Shown in pieces: positions 46,787 to 54,340 of a DNA stretch of 64,000 nt (its first letter is position 1; the number at the start of each line of letters is the position of its first letter). The position numbers were made by a program, and so were the translations under genes. Origin of the DNA: Oleisolibacter albus (GTDB lineage Bacteria > Pseudomonadota > Alphaproteobacteria > Azospirillales > Azospirillaceae); NCBI RefSeq assembly GCF_003336875.1, contig NZ_QGNJ01000012.1, forward strand, positions 62,001-126,000, read 5' to 3'. The notes below the pieces were generated by a model. The model had not been told where the DNA came from. It saw only the letters and a program-made list of their open reading frames with translations, and did no database searches.

Positions 46787-46814
46787 GGGGGAGGCCGGAC
46801 CTCCGGCCTCCCCC
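46787..46814. terminator. Bidirectional hairpin between lipoprotein and TonB receptor genes
   Basis: GGGGGAGGCCGGA / TCCGGCCTCCCCC 13-bp stem with a two-base CC centre, starting 9 bases after the lipoprotein stop and ending 30 bases before the TonB-receptor stop. The stem is long but the T-tract is weak. Confidence 0.6.
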
Positions 46815-46843
46815 TGGCAAAGGACCCGATCAACGGCGCCGGA

Positions 46844-48904
46844 TCAGAAGCCGACCTTCAGCAGCAGGCGGATGTCGCGGCCGGGCTGCGGCACCTCGTC
46901 CTTCAGGAACGAGGTGGCGAGCCGCACCTCCTCATCGGTCAGGTTGCGGCCTTCCAGCATCAGGCTGACATCGCGGTCGGCGAACGGATGCCAGTCGATG
47001 GAGGCATTGAGCACGGTGGCGCCCTTGGTCTCGGTCTCCAAGGGGGCGTTGCGGTCCTGGCGGCCGGTGCGCACCACCTCGACCCGGGTGGCCAGCTGGG
47101 TCATCTCGTAGCCGATGCCGCCCCGCAGGCTCAGCGGCGGCATGCGCGGCAGCGGCTGGTCGCGCTCCGTGTCGGTGGCGCGGACATAATCCAGGCCGGC
47201 ATCCACCGTCACCGCCTTGTCGCCCTGACGCCACAGCGCCGTGCTGGCCTCCAGCTCGAAGCCCCAGAAGCGGGCGTCGGTGGCGGTGAACTGGGCCACG
47301 GGCAGCCCGTCCTCCTCGGCCCCGGTCAGGCGCTCGAAGACGAAGTCGTCATAATGGGTATAGAACAGGTTGACCGACCCGTCGACCGGCCCGCCGGTCT
47401 TCTTCAGGGTCACCTCGCCGCCCAGTGCCGTTTCCTTGCCCAGGCTGGCATCGCCCCGCTCATAGGTGCGGGTGGCGTCGTGCGGACCGTCGGACAGCAG
47501 CTCCTCGGCGTTGGGCGCCCGCTCGGTGCGGGACAGGCTGACACCGGCCAGCCAGCCGCCCGGCAGGGTGTAGGACACGCCGGTGGACAGGCTGATCATG
47601 GTGAAGTCGCGGTCGAAATCCACGGCGTCGGCCTTGACCGTCTGCCGCTCGACACGGCCGCCGGCCTCCAGCGCCCAGGGGCCGAGATCCAGACGCTGCA
47701 CCGTGAACAGGCCGAGCTGGAGCGTATCGCTCTTCGGCAGGAACGACTCCTCGCCGATGGCCTGGAAGTCGCGGTGGGTGGCCTGCACGCCGACGGCACC
47801 GGACAGGTCGCCCTGCCGCTTCTGCACCATCTCCAGCCGGCCTTCCCAGCCCTTGTTGAGGAAGCGGGTGCCCACCTCCTCCCCTTCCATCTCCTTGTGC
47901 TCGTAATCGGCCCAGCCGAAGCGCACACGGGCGGTCTCGAACAGGGCGGTGTCCATATTGATCTCGCCCATCAGGTCGACACGGGTCTGGCCCAGATCGA
48001 TGCGGGTGCCTTCCTCGTCCGGGTCGCCGCCGGGAATGCCGTAATTGGTCTCGTCACGGGTGATGCTGGCACCCAGGAAGCCCCAGTCGCCGACGACGGA
48101 GGCACCGCCGGTGACGCCCTTCTGCTCCAGATCGCTGTTCTCGACCTTGCCGCGCGGCTCGTCGGCCAGGGGGTCGCTGGCGCGCAGGGCGGCGGAGCGG
48201 ACGAAGCCGTCCACATGCATGTCGTCGGTCTTGCGCCAGTAGCCGTCCACATGCAGCACCACCGGGCTGGTGCCGACCGCCGCATCCAGCGAGGTGGCCC
48301 CCATGCGCTCATCGGCATTGCTGCCATAGCCCAGGCGGACCATGCCCGAGGCACCGTTGTCCGGCTTGGCCACGGGGATGCGCCCGTCCAGCACGTTGAC
48401 GACGCCGCCGGTGGCGTTGCTGCCATAGAGCAGCGTGGCCGGGCCGCGCACCACTTCCACCCGCTTGGCCGTGGCCAGCTCGACAGCCGGGGCGTGATCG
48501 GGGCTGGTGGTGCTGGCGTCGATGGTGCCGATGCCGCCGACCAGGATGCGGATACGGTCACCGCCCAGGCCACGGATGATGGGGCGTGAGGCCCCCTGGC
48601 CGAAGCCGGTCTGCGACACGCCGGGCAACCGGTCCAGCGCCTCGCCGATATTGGCCGACAGCGCCTTGTCCAGCGCCTCGCCCGACAGGACCGAGGTGCC
48701 CTGCAGCACATCGAAGCGCCGCGGGCCCAACGGGGAGGCGGTCACCACCACCTCTTCGATGTCGCTGCCGCCATGATCCACCGCCGCCACCTGGGTTTGG
48801 GCCACGGCACTCTGGGCCGCCGCGCTCTGGGTCAGGGCCACACCCGCCGTGAACAGACCGCCCATCAGGCCCGCGAGTGCGGCCGTGCGCATCTTTCCTG
48901 CCAT
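46844..48904 (-). CDS. TonB-dependent receptor, ZnuD-like
   Basis: Outer-membrane TonB-dependent receptor of 686 residues. A signal peptide (about 1-30) precedes a TonB-box-like DIEEVVVTASPLG. The plug contains GEALDRLPGVSQTGFGQG, RPIIRGLGGDRIRILVGGIG and VRGPATLLYGSNATGGVVNV, which match ZnuD-type zinc receptors. The barrel ends in RLLLKVGF with terminal phenylalanine. It lacks the long His-rich loop of neisserial ZnuD. A Zur-like palindrome about 50 bases upstream supports zinc uptake but does not prove the substrate. No cobalamin riboswitch lies upstream, so BtuB was not favoured. It stands alone, without a TonB/ExbBD set nearby. Confidence 0.85.
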   Translation of the reverse strand: MAGKMRTAALAGLMGGLFTAGVALTQSAAAQSAVAQTQVAAVDHGGSDIEEVVVTASPLGPRRFDVLQGTSVLSGEALDKALSANIGEALDRLPGVSQTGFGQGASRPIIRGLGGDRIRILVGGIGTIDASTTSPDHAPAVELATAKRVEVVRGPATLLYGSNATGGVVNVLDGRIPVAKPDNGASGMVRLGYGSNADERMGATSLDAAVGTSPVVLHVDGYWRKTDDMHVDGFVRSAALRASDPLADEPRGKVENSDLEQKGVTGGASVVGDWGFLGASITRDETNYGIPGGDPDEEGTRIDLGQTRVDLMGEINMDTALFETARVRFGWADYEHKEMEGEEVGTRFLNKGWEGRLEMVQKRQGDLSGAVGVQATHRDFQAIGEESFLPKSDTLQLGLFTVQRLDLGPWALEAGGRVERQTVKADAVDFDRDFTMISLSTGVSYTLPGGWLAGVSLSRTERAPNAEELLSDGPHDATRTYERGDASLGKETALGGEVTLKKTGGPVDGSVNLFYTHYDDFVFERLTGAEEDGLPVAQFTATDARFWGFELEASTALWRQGDKAVTVDAGLDYVRATDTERDQPLPRMPPLSLRGGIGYEMTQLATRVEVVRTGRQDRNAPLETETKGATVLNASIDWHPFADRDVSLMLEGRNLTDEEVRLATSFLKDEVPQPGRDIRLLLKVGF

Positions 48905-48953
48905 GTCAGATCCTCAGAATTCCGGCCTGCCCCTGGGGCACCGGCCCGCATAT

Positions 48954-48970
48954 GTAACGTTATAACGTGC
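48954..48970. promoter_or_regulatory. Zur-like operator upstream of the ZnuD-like receptor
   Basis: GTAACGTTATAACGTGC, centred on the perfect palindrome ACGTTATAACGT (48957-48968) with the GTTATAAC core of Zur boxes. It is about 50 bases upstream of the start at 48904. Zinc-dependent control is an inference. Confidence 0.6.
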
Positions 48971-49079
48971 TTTCTAGGCGCACACAGAAGCGGCGGTCAA
49001 CGGACTTTCGGCCCGGACGTCTGCCGATACGGCGGAGGTGTGTCTTTATGGACGCGGGGCACCGGCCCGGCAGCGCCCG

Positions 49080-49343
49080 TCAGCCGACGAACTTGCGGGC
49101 GTTGGCGACCATGGTGGAATACATGGTGCGGATGAAGTCCGTGGGCCGCAGGCGGCCGAAGGGGATATTCTCCGACGCGAAGGTGACCAGCGCGTCGGGC
49201 GGCGTCACCGGCACCACCTCGAAGCCGTGTTTGCGCAGCGCCTCGACCACGGACTTGGCCTGCTTGCCGTAATCCTCGTTGAAATAGCTCTTGTCGGCCG
49301 TCTTGATCGCCAGGGCGATGATTTCCACCAGGGACTGCGCCAC
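49080..49343 (-). CDS. Small conserved-looking protein of unknown function
   Basis: Protein of 87 residues with a compact alpha/beta pattern: helices (LVEIIALAIKTAD, AKSVVEALRKHG), a strand (FEVVPVTP) and a C-terminal helical end (FIRTMYSTMVANARKFVG). The start is GTG 49343, with GGAG and GAAGG about 3-7 bases upstream. No family name is offered. It lies between the TonB receptor and the DUF962 gene on the same strand, with 63 bases to the latter; co-transcription is possible. Confidence 0.7.
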   Translation of the reverse strand: MAQSLVEIIALAIKTADKSYFNEDYGKQAKSVVEALRKHGFEVVPVTPPDALVTFASENIPFGRLRPTDFIRTMYSTMVANARKFVG

Positions 49344-49406
49344 CCACCTTCTCCGTTGCCGATTGCCGTCGCCGGTCCCGGCTGCCGGTTCCCGCCTGCG
49401 CCGTTC

Positions 49407-49742
49407 CTACGCCAGCACTCCGGCCCGGCGCAACTCCGGCCCCAGCCGTCCGGCCAGGAACAGGAACAGCATCCTGTAATCGGCCAGCAGCGACCAGAGC
49501 GGATAGGTGAAGGTGGCCGGCCGGTTATGCTCGATCAGGGCGTGGCTGAGCCAGGCGAAGAAATAGCCGGACAGCGGCATGCCCAGCAGGTACAGGGGAT
49601 CGGCCCGGACAATGGCCGCCGCCAGGAAGCCCAGGGCGATGAGGCTGCCCACATAGTGGAAGCCGCGGGTGCGGCGGTCGCTGTGTTCCTTCAGGTAAAA
49701 CGGCCAGAACTCGTCGAAGGTCCGGTAGATCCGTTCCGCCAT
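49407..49742 (-). CDS. DUF962 / Mpo1-like (YGL010w) membrane protein
   Basis: Predicted inner-membrane protein of 111 residues. The family motif FYLKEHSDRRTRGFHYVGS (about 14-32) is followed by three hydrophobic segments (about 30-50, 55-72, 85-105) and HALIEHNRPATFTYP. Yeast Mpo1 of this family is an Fe(II)-dependent dioxygenase acting on 2-hydroxy fatty acids; the two EH and HY histidines seen here may be ligands. ATG 49742 was chosen because GGGAGGA lies six bases upstream. The role in bacteria is unproven. Confidence 0.85.
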   Translation of the reverse strand: MAERIYRTFDEFWPFYLKEHSDRRTRGFHYVGSLIALGFLAAAIVRADPLYLLGMPLSGYFFAWLSHALIEHNRPATFTYPLWSLLADYRMLFLFLAGRLGPELRRAGVLA

Positions 49743-49880
49743 TCTGCATTCCTCCCGTCTGTTCCACGCGCAGGTCGTTCCTTGCCAACGCGCCATGGCC
49801 CGCATAAGTCAGGACAGGAGCGTTCCCGTCCACCGGCCGGGGCGCTCCACCATGTGACCGTTATTCTGGGGGATCGAGAG

Positions 49881-50909
49881 ATGGGCTACAAGGTCGCCGT
49901 CGTGGGCGCCACGGGCAATGTCGGCCGTGAGATGCTGCAGACCCTGGCCGAGCGGGAATTCCCGGTGTCCGAGGTGGTGGCGCTGGCCTCCGAGCGCTCC
50001 ATCGGAACCGAGGTGTCCTTCGGCGAGGACGATGTGCTGAAGGTCCAGGATCTGTCCACCTTCGACTTCGCCGGCACCGACTTCGTGCTGTCCTCCCCCG
50101 GGGCCAAGGTCTCCGCCCAGTTCGCGCCGCGGGCGGCTGCGACCGGCGCCTGCGTCATCGACAACACCAGCCATTTCCGCATGGACCCGGACGTGCCGCT
50201 GGTGGTGCCGGAGGTGAACCCGGAGGCCCTGTCCGGCTGGCGCAAGAAGGGCATCATCGCCAATCCCAACTGCTCCACCATCCAGATGGTGGTGGCGCTG
50301 AAGCCGCTGCACGACGTGGCCCGCATCCGCCGCGTGGTCGTCTCCACCTACCAGTCCGTGTCCGGCGCCGGCAAGGAAGCCATGGACGAGCTGTTCACCC
50401 AGACCCGCGCCATCTATGTGAATGACACGGTCAAGAAGGAGAAGTTCACCAAGCAGATCGCCTTCAACGTCATCCCGCATATCGACGTGTTCATGGATGA
50501 CGGCTCGACCAAGGAAGAGTGGAAGATGATGGTCGAGACCAAGAAGATCCTCGACCCGGCCATCAAGGTGGCGGCCACCTGCGTGCGCGTGCCGGTGTTC
50601 ATCGGCCATGCCGAGGCCGTCACCGTGGAGTTCGAGTCACCGTTGAGCGCCGAGGACGCCCGCCGCATCCTGCGCGACGCTCCTGGCATCGGCGTGGTCG
50701 ACCACCGCGCCGACGAGGGCTATGTCACCCCGGTCGAGGTGACCGGTGAGGACAAGGTGTTCGTCAGCCGCATCCGCGAGGACATCAGCGTGGAGAACGG
50801 GCTGTCCCTGTGGGTCGTGGCCGACAATCTGCGCAAGGGTGCCGCACTGAACGCGGTGCAGATCGCCGAGGCCATGATCCGCGACGGCCATATCGGCCCG
50901 GCGGACTGA
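49881..50909 (+). CDS. asd: Aspartate-semialdehyde dehydrogenase
   Basis: NADPH-dependent reduction of aspartyl phosphate to aspartate semialdehyde, entry to lysine, methionine, threonine and cell-wall diaminopimelate. ATG 49881 gives 342 residues. The dinucleotide motif GATGNVGREML lies at residues 9-19, the catalytic cysteine in NPNCSTIQ (about 131-138), the conserved STYQSVSGAGKEAM (about 155-168) and the catalytic histidine in FIGHAEAV (about 240-247). The open frame upstream to 49038 is spurious. A hairpin follows at 50920. Confidence 0.96.
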   Translation: MGYKVAVVGATGNVGREMLQTLAEREFPVSEVVALASERSIGTEVSFGEDDVLKVQDLSTFDFAGTDFVLSSPGAKVSAQFAPRAAATGACVIDNTSHFRMDPDVPLVVPEVNPEALSGWRKKGIIANPNCSTIQMVVALKPLHDVARIRRVVVSTYQSVSGAGKEAMDELFTQTRAIYVNDTVKKEKFTKQIAFNVIPHIDVFMDDGSTKEEWKMMVETKKILDPAIKVAATCVRVPVFIGHAEAVTVEFESPLSAEDARRILRDAPGIGVVDHRADEGYVTPVEVTGEDKVFVSRIREDISVENGLSLWVVADNLRKGAALNAVQIAEAMIRDGHIGPAD

Positions 50910-50919
50910 CGCCCGCAGA

Positions 50920-50943
50920 GATGCCCCGGGCCTCCGGGGCATC
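50920..50943 (+). terminator. Hairpin after asd
   Basis: GATGCCCCGG / CCGGGGCATC 10-bp stem with a four-base loop, 11 bases after the asd stop. No T-run follows. Confidence 0.5.
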
Positions 50944-50967
50944 CCCGGCGCCGGACACGGCCTCGAA

Positions 50968-51150
50968 GAAACAAAACCGGGCGTGCCCCGCAGCCCGTGC
51001 GGGAACGCCCGGCGGCATCAGACCGGCGCGGCGGAGCTAGGTGGCGAACGCGTCCTCCGTCACGTCCCGGCTCGCCAAACCAACGACCATGGCCGCACAA
51101 TTATGGCAGTCATGGCAGCCGGACCCATTTTCTGAACATCCTGTTCCCAC
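50968..51150 (-). ncRNA. Candidate small RNA with operator-like promoter and terminator (speculative)
   Basis: On the minus strand a TATACT hexamer (51151-51156) lies inside an inverted repeat (51140-51166). It is followed by about 130 bases without a good ORF and then a hairpin CCGGGCGT...ACGCCCGG with an inner CCCGCA/TGCGGG stem and TTTTGTTTC. That is the layout of a short regulated transcript. A 22-codon ATG frame begins near 51130 but has no ribosome site. The -35 is weak. The terminator may instead serve the thioredoxin-like gene. Confidence 0.25.
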
Positions 51151-51166
51151 AGTATATGGGAACAGG
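51140..51166. promoter_or_regulatory. 10-bp inverted repeat, operator-like
   Basis: CCTGTTCCCA-N7-TGGGAACAGG. The spacer and right arm contain TATA-rich sequence (TATACT on the minus strand). It does not fit a LexA box (GTTC-N7-GTTC). The binding factor is unknown. Confidence 0.5.
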
Positions 51167-51229
51167 AACCGGGCAAAGACAGAGTCAGGCGCTGTGGTAC
51201 ACAGCCGGGGCAGGATGGTCACGCAGCCG

Positions 51230-51742
51230 TCAAACCCCCTTCCCCTTCGGCGCCCAGGCCTCAAGGAAGGCCTTCACCTTGGCGCGGTCATGGCCCTTCT
51301 CGCCGCCGGCCGGCAGTTCCAGCTGGCTGGTGTCCTGGCTGTGCAGCAGGGCGCCATCGGCGTCCAGCACATAGAGATGGGGATAGCCCGCCGCCTTGGG
51401 GTACTGGCCCAGGAAGTCGGCGTTCTGGTTCACCTTCTTGTCGTAATGGACCTTCAGCAGCACGAAGTTGCGGTCGCGCAGCGCGGCAAGGTCGGCATCG
51501 CGGGCGAACATCGCGTCCAGCAGCTTGCACCAGATGCACCAGTCGCCGCCCACATCGATCAGGATGTTGCGGCCGCTGGCTTTGGCGTCGGCCATGGCCG
51601 CCTTGAGGTCGGCCGCGGGGTCGCGGGCCGGATCGAAGGCCTGGGAATAGGCGGCGGTCTGGGCGGCCCGGGCGGAGGGCGCCAGGGGTGCTGCCAGCAT
51701 CAGGGCCGTGGCCGCGAGGCCGGCAAGGGCGGCGAAACGCAT
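51230..51742 (-). CDS. Secreted thioredoxin-fold protein (TlpA/DsbE-like)
   Basis: Predicted periplasmic thioredoxin-like protein of 170 residues. The signal peptide covers about residues 1-26 (ends SARAAQ). The redox motif is WCIWC (Cys at about 68 and 71), with the cis-proline in AGYPHLYVLD (about 118-127). It contains the DUF953/Thioredoxin_7-like segment ADLKAAMADAKASGRNILIDVGGDWC. It may reduce or oxidise envelope cysteines or protect against oxidants; no partner is seen nearby. Confidence 0.87.
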   Translation of the reverse strand: MRFAALAGLAATALMLAAPLAPSARAAQTAAYSQAFDPARDPAADLKAAMADAKASGRNILIDVGGDWCIWCKLLDAMFARDADLAALRDRNFVLLKVHYDKKVNQNADFLGQYPKAAGYPHLYVLDADGALLHSQDTSQLELPAGGEKGHDRAKVKAFLEAWAPKGKGV

Positions 51743-51770
51743 GGAGGCACAGGTCCTTTCGTGGTTGGGA

Positions 51771-52187
51771 TCAGCTCTTCAGCGAGACGGTCAGGTCGCA
51801 GACGCCGCTGCCATAGCCCCGGTAGAAGAAGCGGATGATCATGCCCTGCCGGTCGCGCACGGTCATCACCTGACTCTGGCCCGGCGACAGCTCCATGCTC
51901 TTGCCGGTGGCGGCCAGGGTGGATTCGGTGATGCTGTACTCCAGCGAGCAGCGGCGGTTGCCCTCATTGAGGAAGGTGACCTCGCCGGGGCCGGAGATCT
52001 TGAACTCGAACGAGCGGCCCTTCTCGAAATCCACCCGCCCCTTGCAGGGATTGTCGGGGGACACGGAACAGCCGAATTCGGCGGTGGGCTGGGGCGGATC
52101 GGCCTGGGCCAGGGCGGAGGATGCCGGGATCAGCAGCGCGGCCGGCAGCAGCGTGGCGGCCAGAAGGGCGGGAACGGTCGAACGCAT
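51771..52187 (-). CDS. Small secreted protein of unknown function
   Basis: Predicted periplasmic protein of 138 residues with a signal peptide (about 1-28, ending SSALAQA). The mature part is beta-rich with four cysteines (FGCSVSPDNPCKG, CSLEYS, GVCDLTV), likely disulfide-linked, and a strand-rich GPGEVTFLNEG and IIRFFYRG. No family was recognised. ATG 52187 was preferred over GTG 52220, though neither has a strong Shine-Dalgarno. It lies between the thioredoxin-like gene (28 bases) and pdxY (51 bases), all on the minus strand, so an operon of pdxY and these two is possible. Confidence 0.65.
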   Translation of the reverse strand: MRSTVPALLAATLLPAALLIPASSALAQADPPQPTAEFGCSVSPDNPCKGRVDFEKGRSFEFKISGPGEVTFLNEGNRRCSLEYSITESTLAATGKSMELSPGQSQVMTVRDRQGMIIRFFYRGYGSGVCDLTVSLKS

Positions 52188-52238
52188 GGGGGGCTCTTTT
52201 CCAGGGGGCGGGGGCTTCACGGGTGGGATTCGCGGGGG

Positions 52239-53099
52239 TCAACGGACACGCACCGGCTCGAACCAGCGTGGCGGCACCACCAGCTGGTCCTGGGCACGGA
52301 TCAGTTGCAATTCGCGCAGGCCGGACTGCCGGGTGGCATCGAATACGGCATAGATGGCCGACGCCGCATGCCCCAGCGCCCTGGCCGGTTCGGCGGTTTC
52401 CATCAGCTTGGCCAGGAACAGGGCGGCGGTACAGTCCCCCGCTCCGTTGGGCATGGGCGACAGGTCCAGCCGTGGCGTCGTCACCAGGAATGCCCCCTCC
52501 GGCCCGACCAACAGCATTTCGATGCTGTCCGCCGGTGCGTCGGCGCGGGTCAGGCTGGTGACCAGGACCCAGCGCGGCCCCAGGGCACGCGCCGCGTCCG
52601 CCGCCTCCAGCGCCGAGGCGAGGTCGCCCACCTGCCGGCCGGTCAGATATTCCAGCTCGAACTGGTTGGGCGTGATGATGTCGGCGGCGGGTACGGCCCG
52701 CTGGCGGAAGAAGTCGGGGATGCCGGGCCGGACGAAGAATCCCCGGCCCACATCGCCCATCACCGGGTCGCAGCAATAGAGCGCCTCGGGCCGGCCGGCC
52801 TTGACGCGGGCCACGGCATCCAGCACCACCGCCCCCAGGGCCGCATCCCCCATATAGCCGGTCAGCACGGCATCGGCCGTGGTCAGCGCTCCCCGCGCCT
52901 CAATGCCGGCGATGATCTCGGCGATATGCTCGGGCGGAAAGACGGTGCCGGTCCAGACGCCATAGCCGGTGTGGTTGGAGAACTGGACGGTGTTGACGGC
53001 AATGGCCTCGATTCCCAGCCGTTCCAACGGGAAGACAGCGGCGCGGTTGCCGACATGCCCGAAGGCCACATGGGACTGGATGGTAAGGACGGACGGCAT
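52239..53099 (-). CDS. pdxY: Pyridoxal kinase (PdxY-like)
   Basis: Phosphorylates pyridoxal (and possibly pyridoxine) in the vitamin B6 salvage route, 286 residues. The N-terminal ILTIQSHVAFGHVGN-type start is clear (LTIQSHVAFGHVGNRAA), and the ATP/substrate motif GAGDCTAALFLA with the anion hole lies at about 216-227. YCCDPVMGD (about 118-126) and NQFELEYLTG are also conserved. The ATG 53099 has AGGGA upstream. It lies divergent from the CitE-type gene across a repeat-rich region. Confidence 0.93.
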   Translation of the reverse strand: MPSVLTIQSHVAFGHVGNRAAVFPLERLGIEAIAVNTVQFSNHTGYGVWTGTVFPPEHIAEIIAGIEARGALTTADAVLTGYMGDAALGAVVLDAVARVKAGRPEALYCCDPVMGDVGRGFFVRPGIPDFFRQRAVPAADIITPNQFELEYLTGRQVGDLASALEAADAARALGPRWVLVTSLTRADAPADSIEMLLVGPEGAFLVTTPRLDLSPMPNGAGDCTAALFLAKLMETAEPARALGHAASAIYAVFDATRQSGLRELQLIRAQDQLVVPPRWFEPVRVR

Positions 53100-53185
53100 C
53101 GACGGTTCCCTGTACAGCGGCACCCCGCAGAGGCGACCAGACGCGCGACCGGCCGGAACACACCCGTTCCAGCCCTGAATCGCAC

Positions 53186-53217
53186 GGAGAACCAAAAGCT
53201 TGGAGAACCAAAAGCTT
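53186..53217. repeat. 16-bp perfect tandem repeat, two copies
   Basis: GGAGAACCAAAAGCTT at 53186-53201 and again at 53202-53217, directly adjoining. Confidence 0.95.
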
Positions 53218-53261
53218 AGGGTCTTTCTGGTGCTTCAATGCGCAACGCACAGACCCTAAGC
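53214..53261. promoter_or_regulatory. Inverted repeat with 11-bp arms and 26-base spacer
   Basis: GCTTAGGGTCT (53214-53224) and AGACCCTAAGC (53251-53261), upstream of pdxY on its coding strand and of the lyase gene on the other. It may be an RNA hairpin or a protein-binding site; the function is unknown. Confidence 0.55.
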
Positions 53262-53441
53262 GCGTTCGCGGCGGGGGTTCAACAGCAAAGCGTGACGAGG
53301 GGCAAAGCGGCCCACCCCGCCCCCGCCGCCCCCCTGCCGCCCCCTCGGCGCACGCTTCCGGCACCCATCAGGCCCCATGGACGCGGCTGGCCTGCTTCGC
53401 TACGGTCGGGGTCCCCCGCCCGCGACCGGAGCCGATCCGCC

Positions 53442-54305
53442 ATGGCTGTGCGCCCCCGCCGTTCCGTCCTCTACATGCCCGGCGCCAACGACCGCGCCCT
53501 GAAAAAGGCGCGGACCCTGCCGGCGGATGCCCTGATCCTGGACCTGGAGGATTCGGTTGCCCCCGACGCCAAGGACCGTGCCCGCGCCCTGGTGCTGGAG
53601 GCGGTCAAGGCCGGCGGCTATGGCCGGCGCGAGATCATTATCCGGGTCAACGGCCTGGACACGCCCTGGGGTCACGCCGATCTGGCCGCCGCCGCCGCCA
53701 GCGGCGCCGATGCCGTGCTGCTGCCCAAAGTCGAGTCGGGGGACGCCCTGCGCATGGCCGACCGGGTGCTGACCGCGTCCGGCGCACCGGACGGGCTGGA
53801 CCTGTGGGCCATGATGGAGACGCCGCGCGGCATCCTGGCCGCGCAGGACGTGGCCGCGTCCTGCCACCGGCTGGACTGTCTGGTGCTGGGCACCTCGGAC
53901 CTGACCAAGGATCTCCAGGCCCTGGTCACCGCCGACCGGCTGCCGATGCTGACCGCGCTGGGGCTGGTGCTGCTGGCGGCCCGCGCCTATGGGCTGGCCG
54001 TGCTGGACGGCGTGCATGTGGACCTGGAAGACGAGGCCGGCTTCGCCGCCGCCTGCCGTCAGGGCCGCGCCTTGGGCTTCGACGGCAAGACCCTGATCCA
54101 TCCCCGCCAGATCGAGGCGGCCAACACGACCTTCGCCCCCGGCGAGGACGAGGTGGAGCGCGCCCGCACCATCATCGCCGCCCATGCCGAGGCGGTGGCC
54201 GCCGGCAAGGGCATCACCGTGGTCGACGGCAAGCTGGTGGAGGCGCTGCATGTGGACAGCGCCCGCCGCACCGTGGCCCTGGCCGAAGCCATCGCCGCGG
54301 TCTGA
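53442..54305 (+). CDS. HpcH/HpaI aldolase family CoA-ester lyase (CitE/Mcl-like)
   Basis: TIM-barrel lyase of 287 residues. It has PRRSVLYMPGANDRAL at the N-terminus, DLEDSVAP with the metal-binding acidic residues (about 35-42), LPKVESG (about 88-94) and MMETPRGILAA (about 116-126) as in citrate lyase beta subunits and L-malyl-CoA/beta-methylmalyl-CoA lyases, and the GFDGKTLIHPRQIE end. The reaction is probably cleavage or formation of a 3-hydroxyacyl-CoA from glyoxylate and an acyl-CoA, or its thioester hydrolysis, which would fit with glycolate-derived glyoxylate, but which substrate is unclear. The gene stands alone. The long upstream frame is not used. Confidence 0.88.
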   Translation: MAVRPRRSVLYMPGANDRALKKARTLPADALILDLEDSVAPDAKDRARALVLEAVKAGGYGRREIIIRVNGLDTPWGHADLAAAAASGADAVLLPKVESGDALRMADRVLTASGAPDGLDLWAMMETPRGILAAQDVAASCHRLDCLVLGTSDLTKDLQALVTADRLPMLTALGLVLLAARAYGLAVLDGVHVDLEDEAGFAAACRQGRALGFDGKTLIHPRQIEAANTTFAPGEDEVERARTIIAAHAEAVAAGKGITVVDGKLVEALHVDSARRTVALAEAIAAV

Positions 54306-54340
54306 CCGGTGCGCCGGGGTCCGTCCGGGCCGGACCTGCG

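Larger units (their letters stand above)
50910..51229. other. Intergenic region between asd and the thioredoxin-like gene, structured
   Basis: About 320 bases between convergent genes. It contains three structures: a hairpin (50920-50943), a terminator-like hairpin with a minus-strand T-tract (50968-51012) and a 10-bp inverted repeat (51140-51166). See the ncRNA entry. Confidence 0.6.
53100..53441. other. Divergent intergenic region, pdxY / lyase, repeats and inverted repeat
   Basis: About 340 bases. It carries a 16-bp tandem repeat (53186-53217) and an 11-bp inverted repeat (53214-53261) that overlaps it. No further gene was recognised; several open frames are codon-bias artefacts. Confidence 0.6.

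Noticed and set aside
48905-49079. Cobalamin riboswitch and BtuB identity for the TonB receptor at 46844
   Set aside because: No conserved B12-box was found in the leader; the plug sequence and Zur-like palindrome fit a zinc receptor better.
51140-51166. LexA (SOS) box
   Set aside because: The alphaproteobacterial LexA motif is GTTC-N7-GTTC; the sequence here is an inverted repeat with different spacing.
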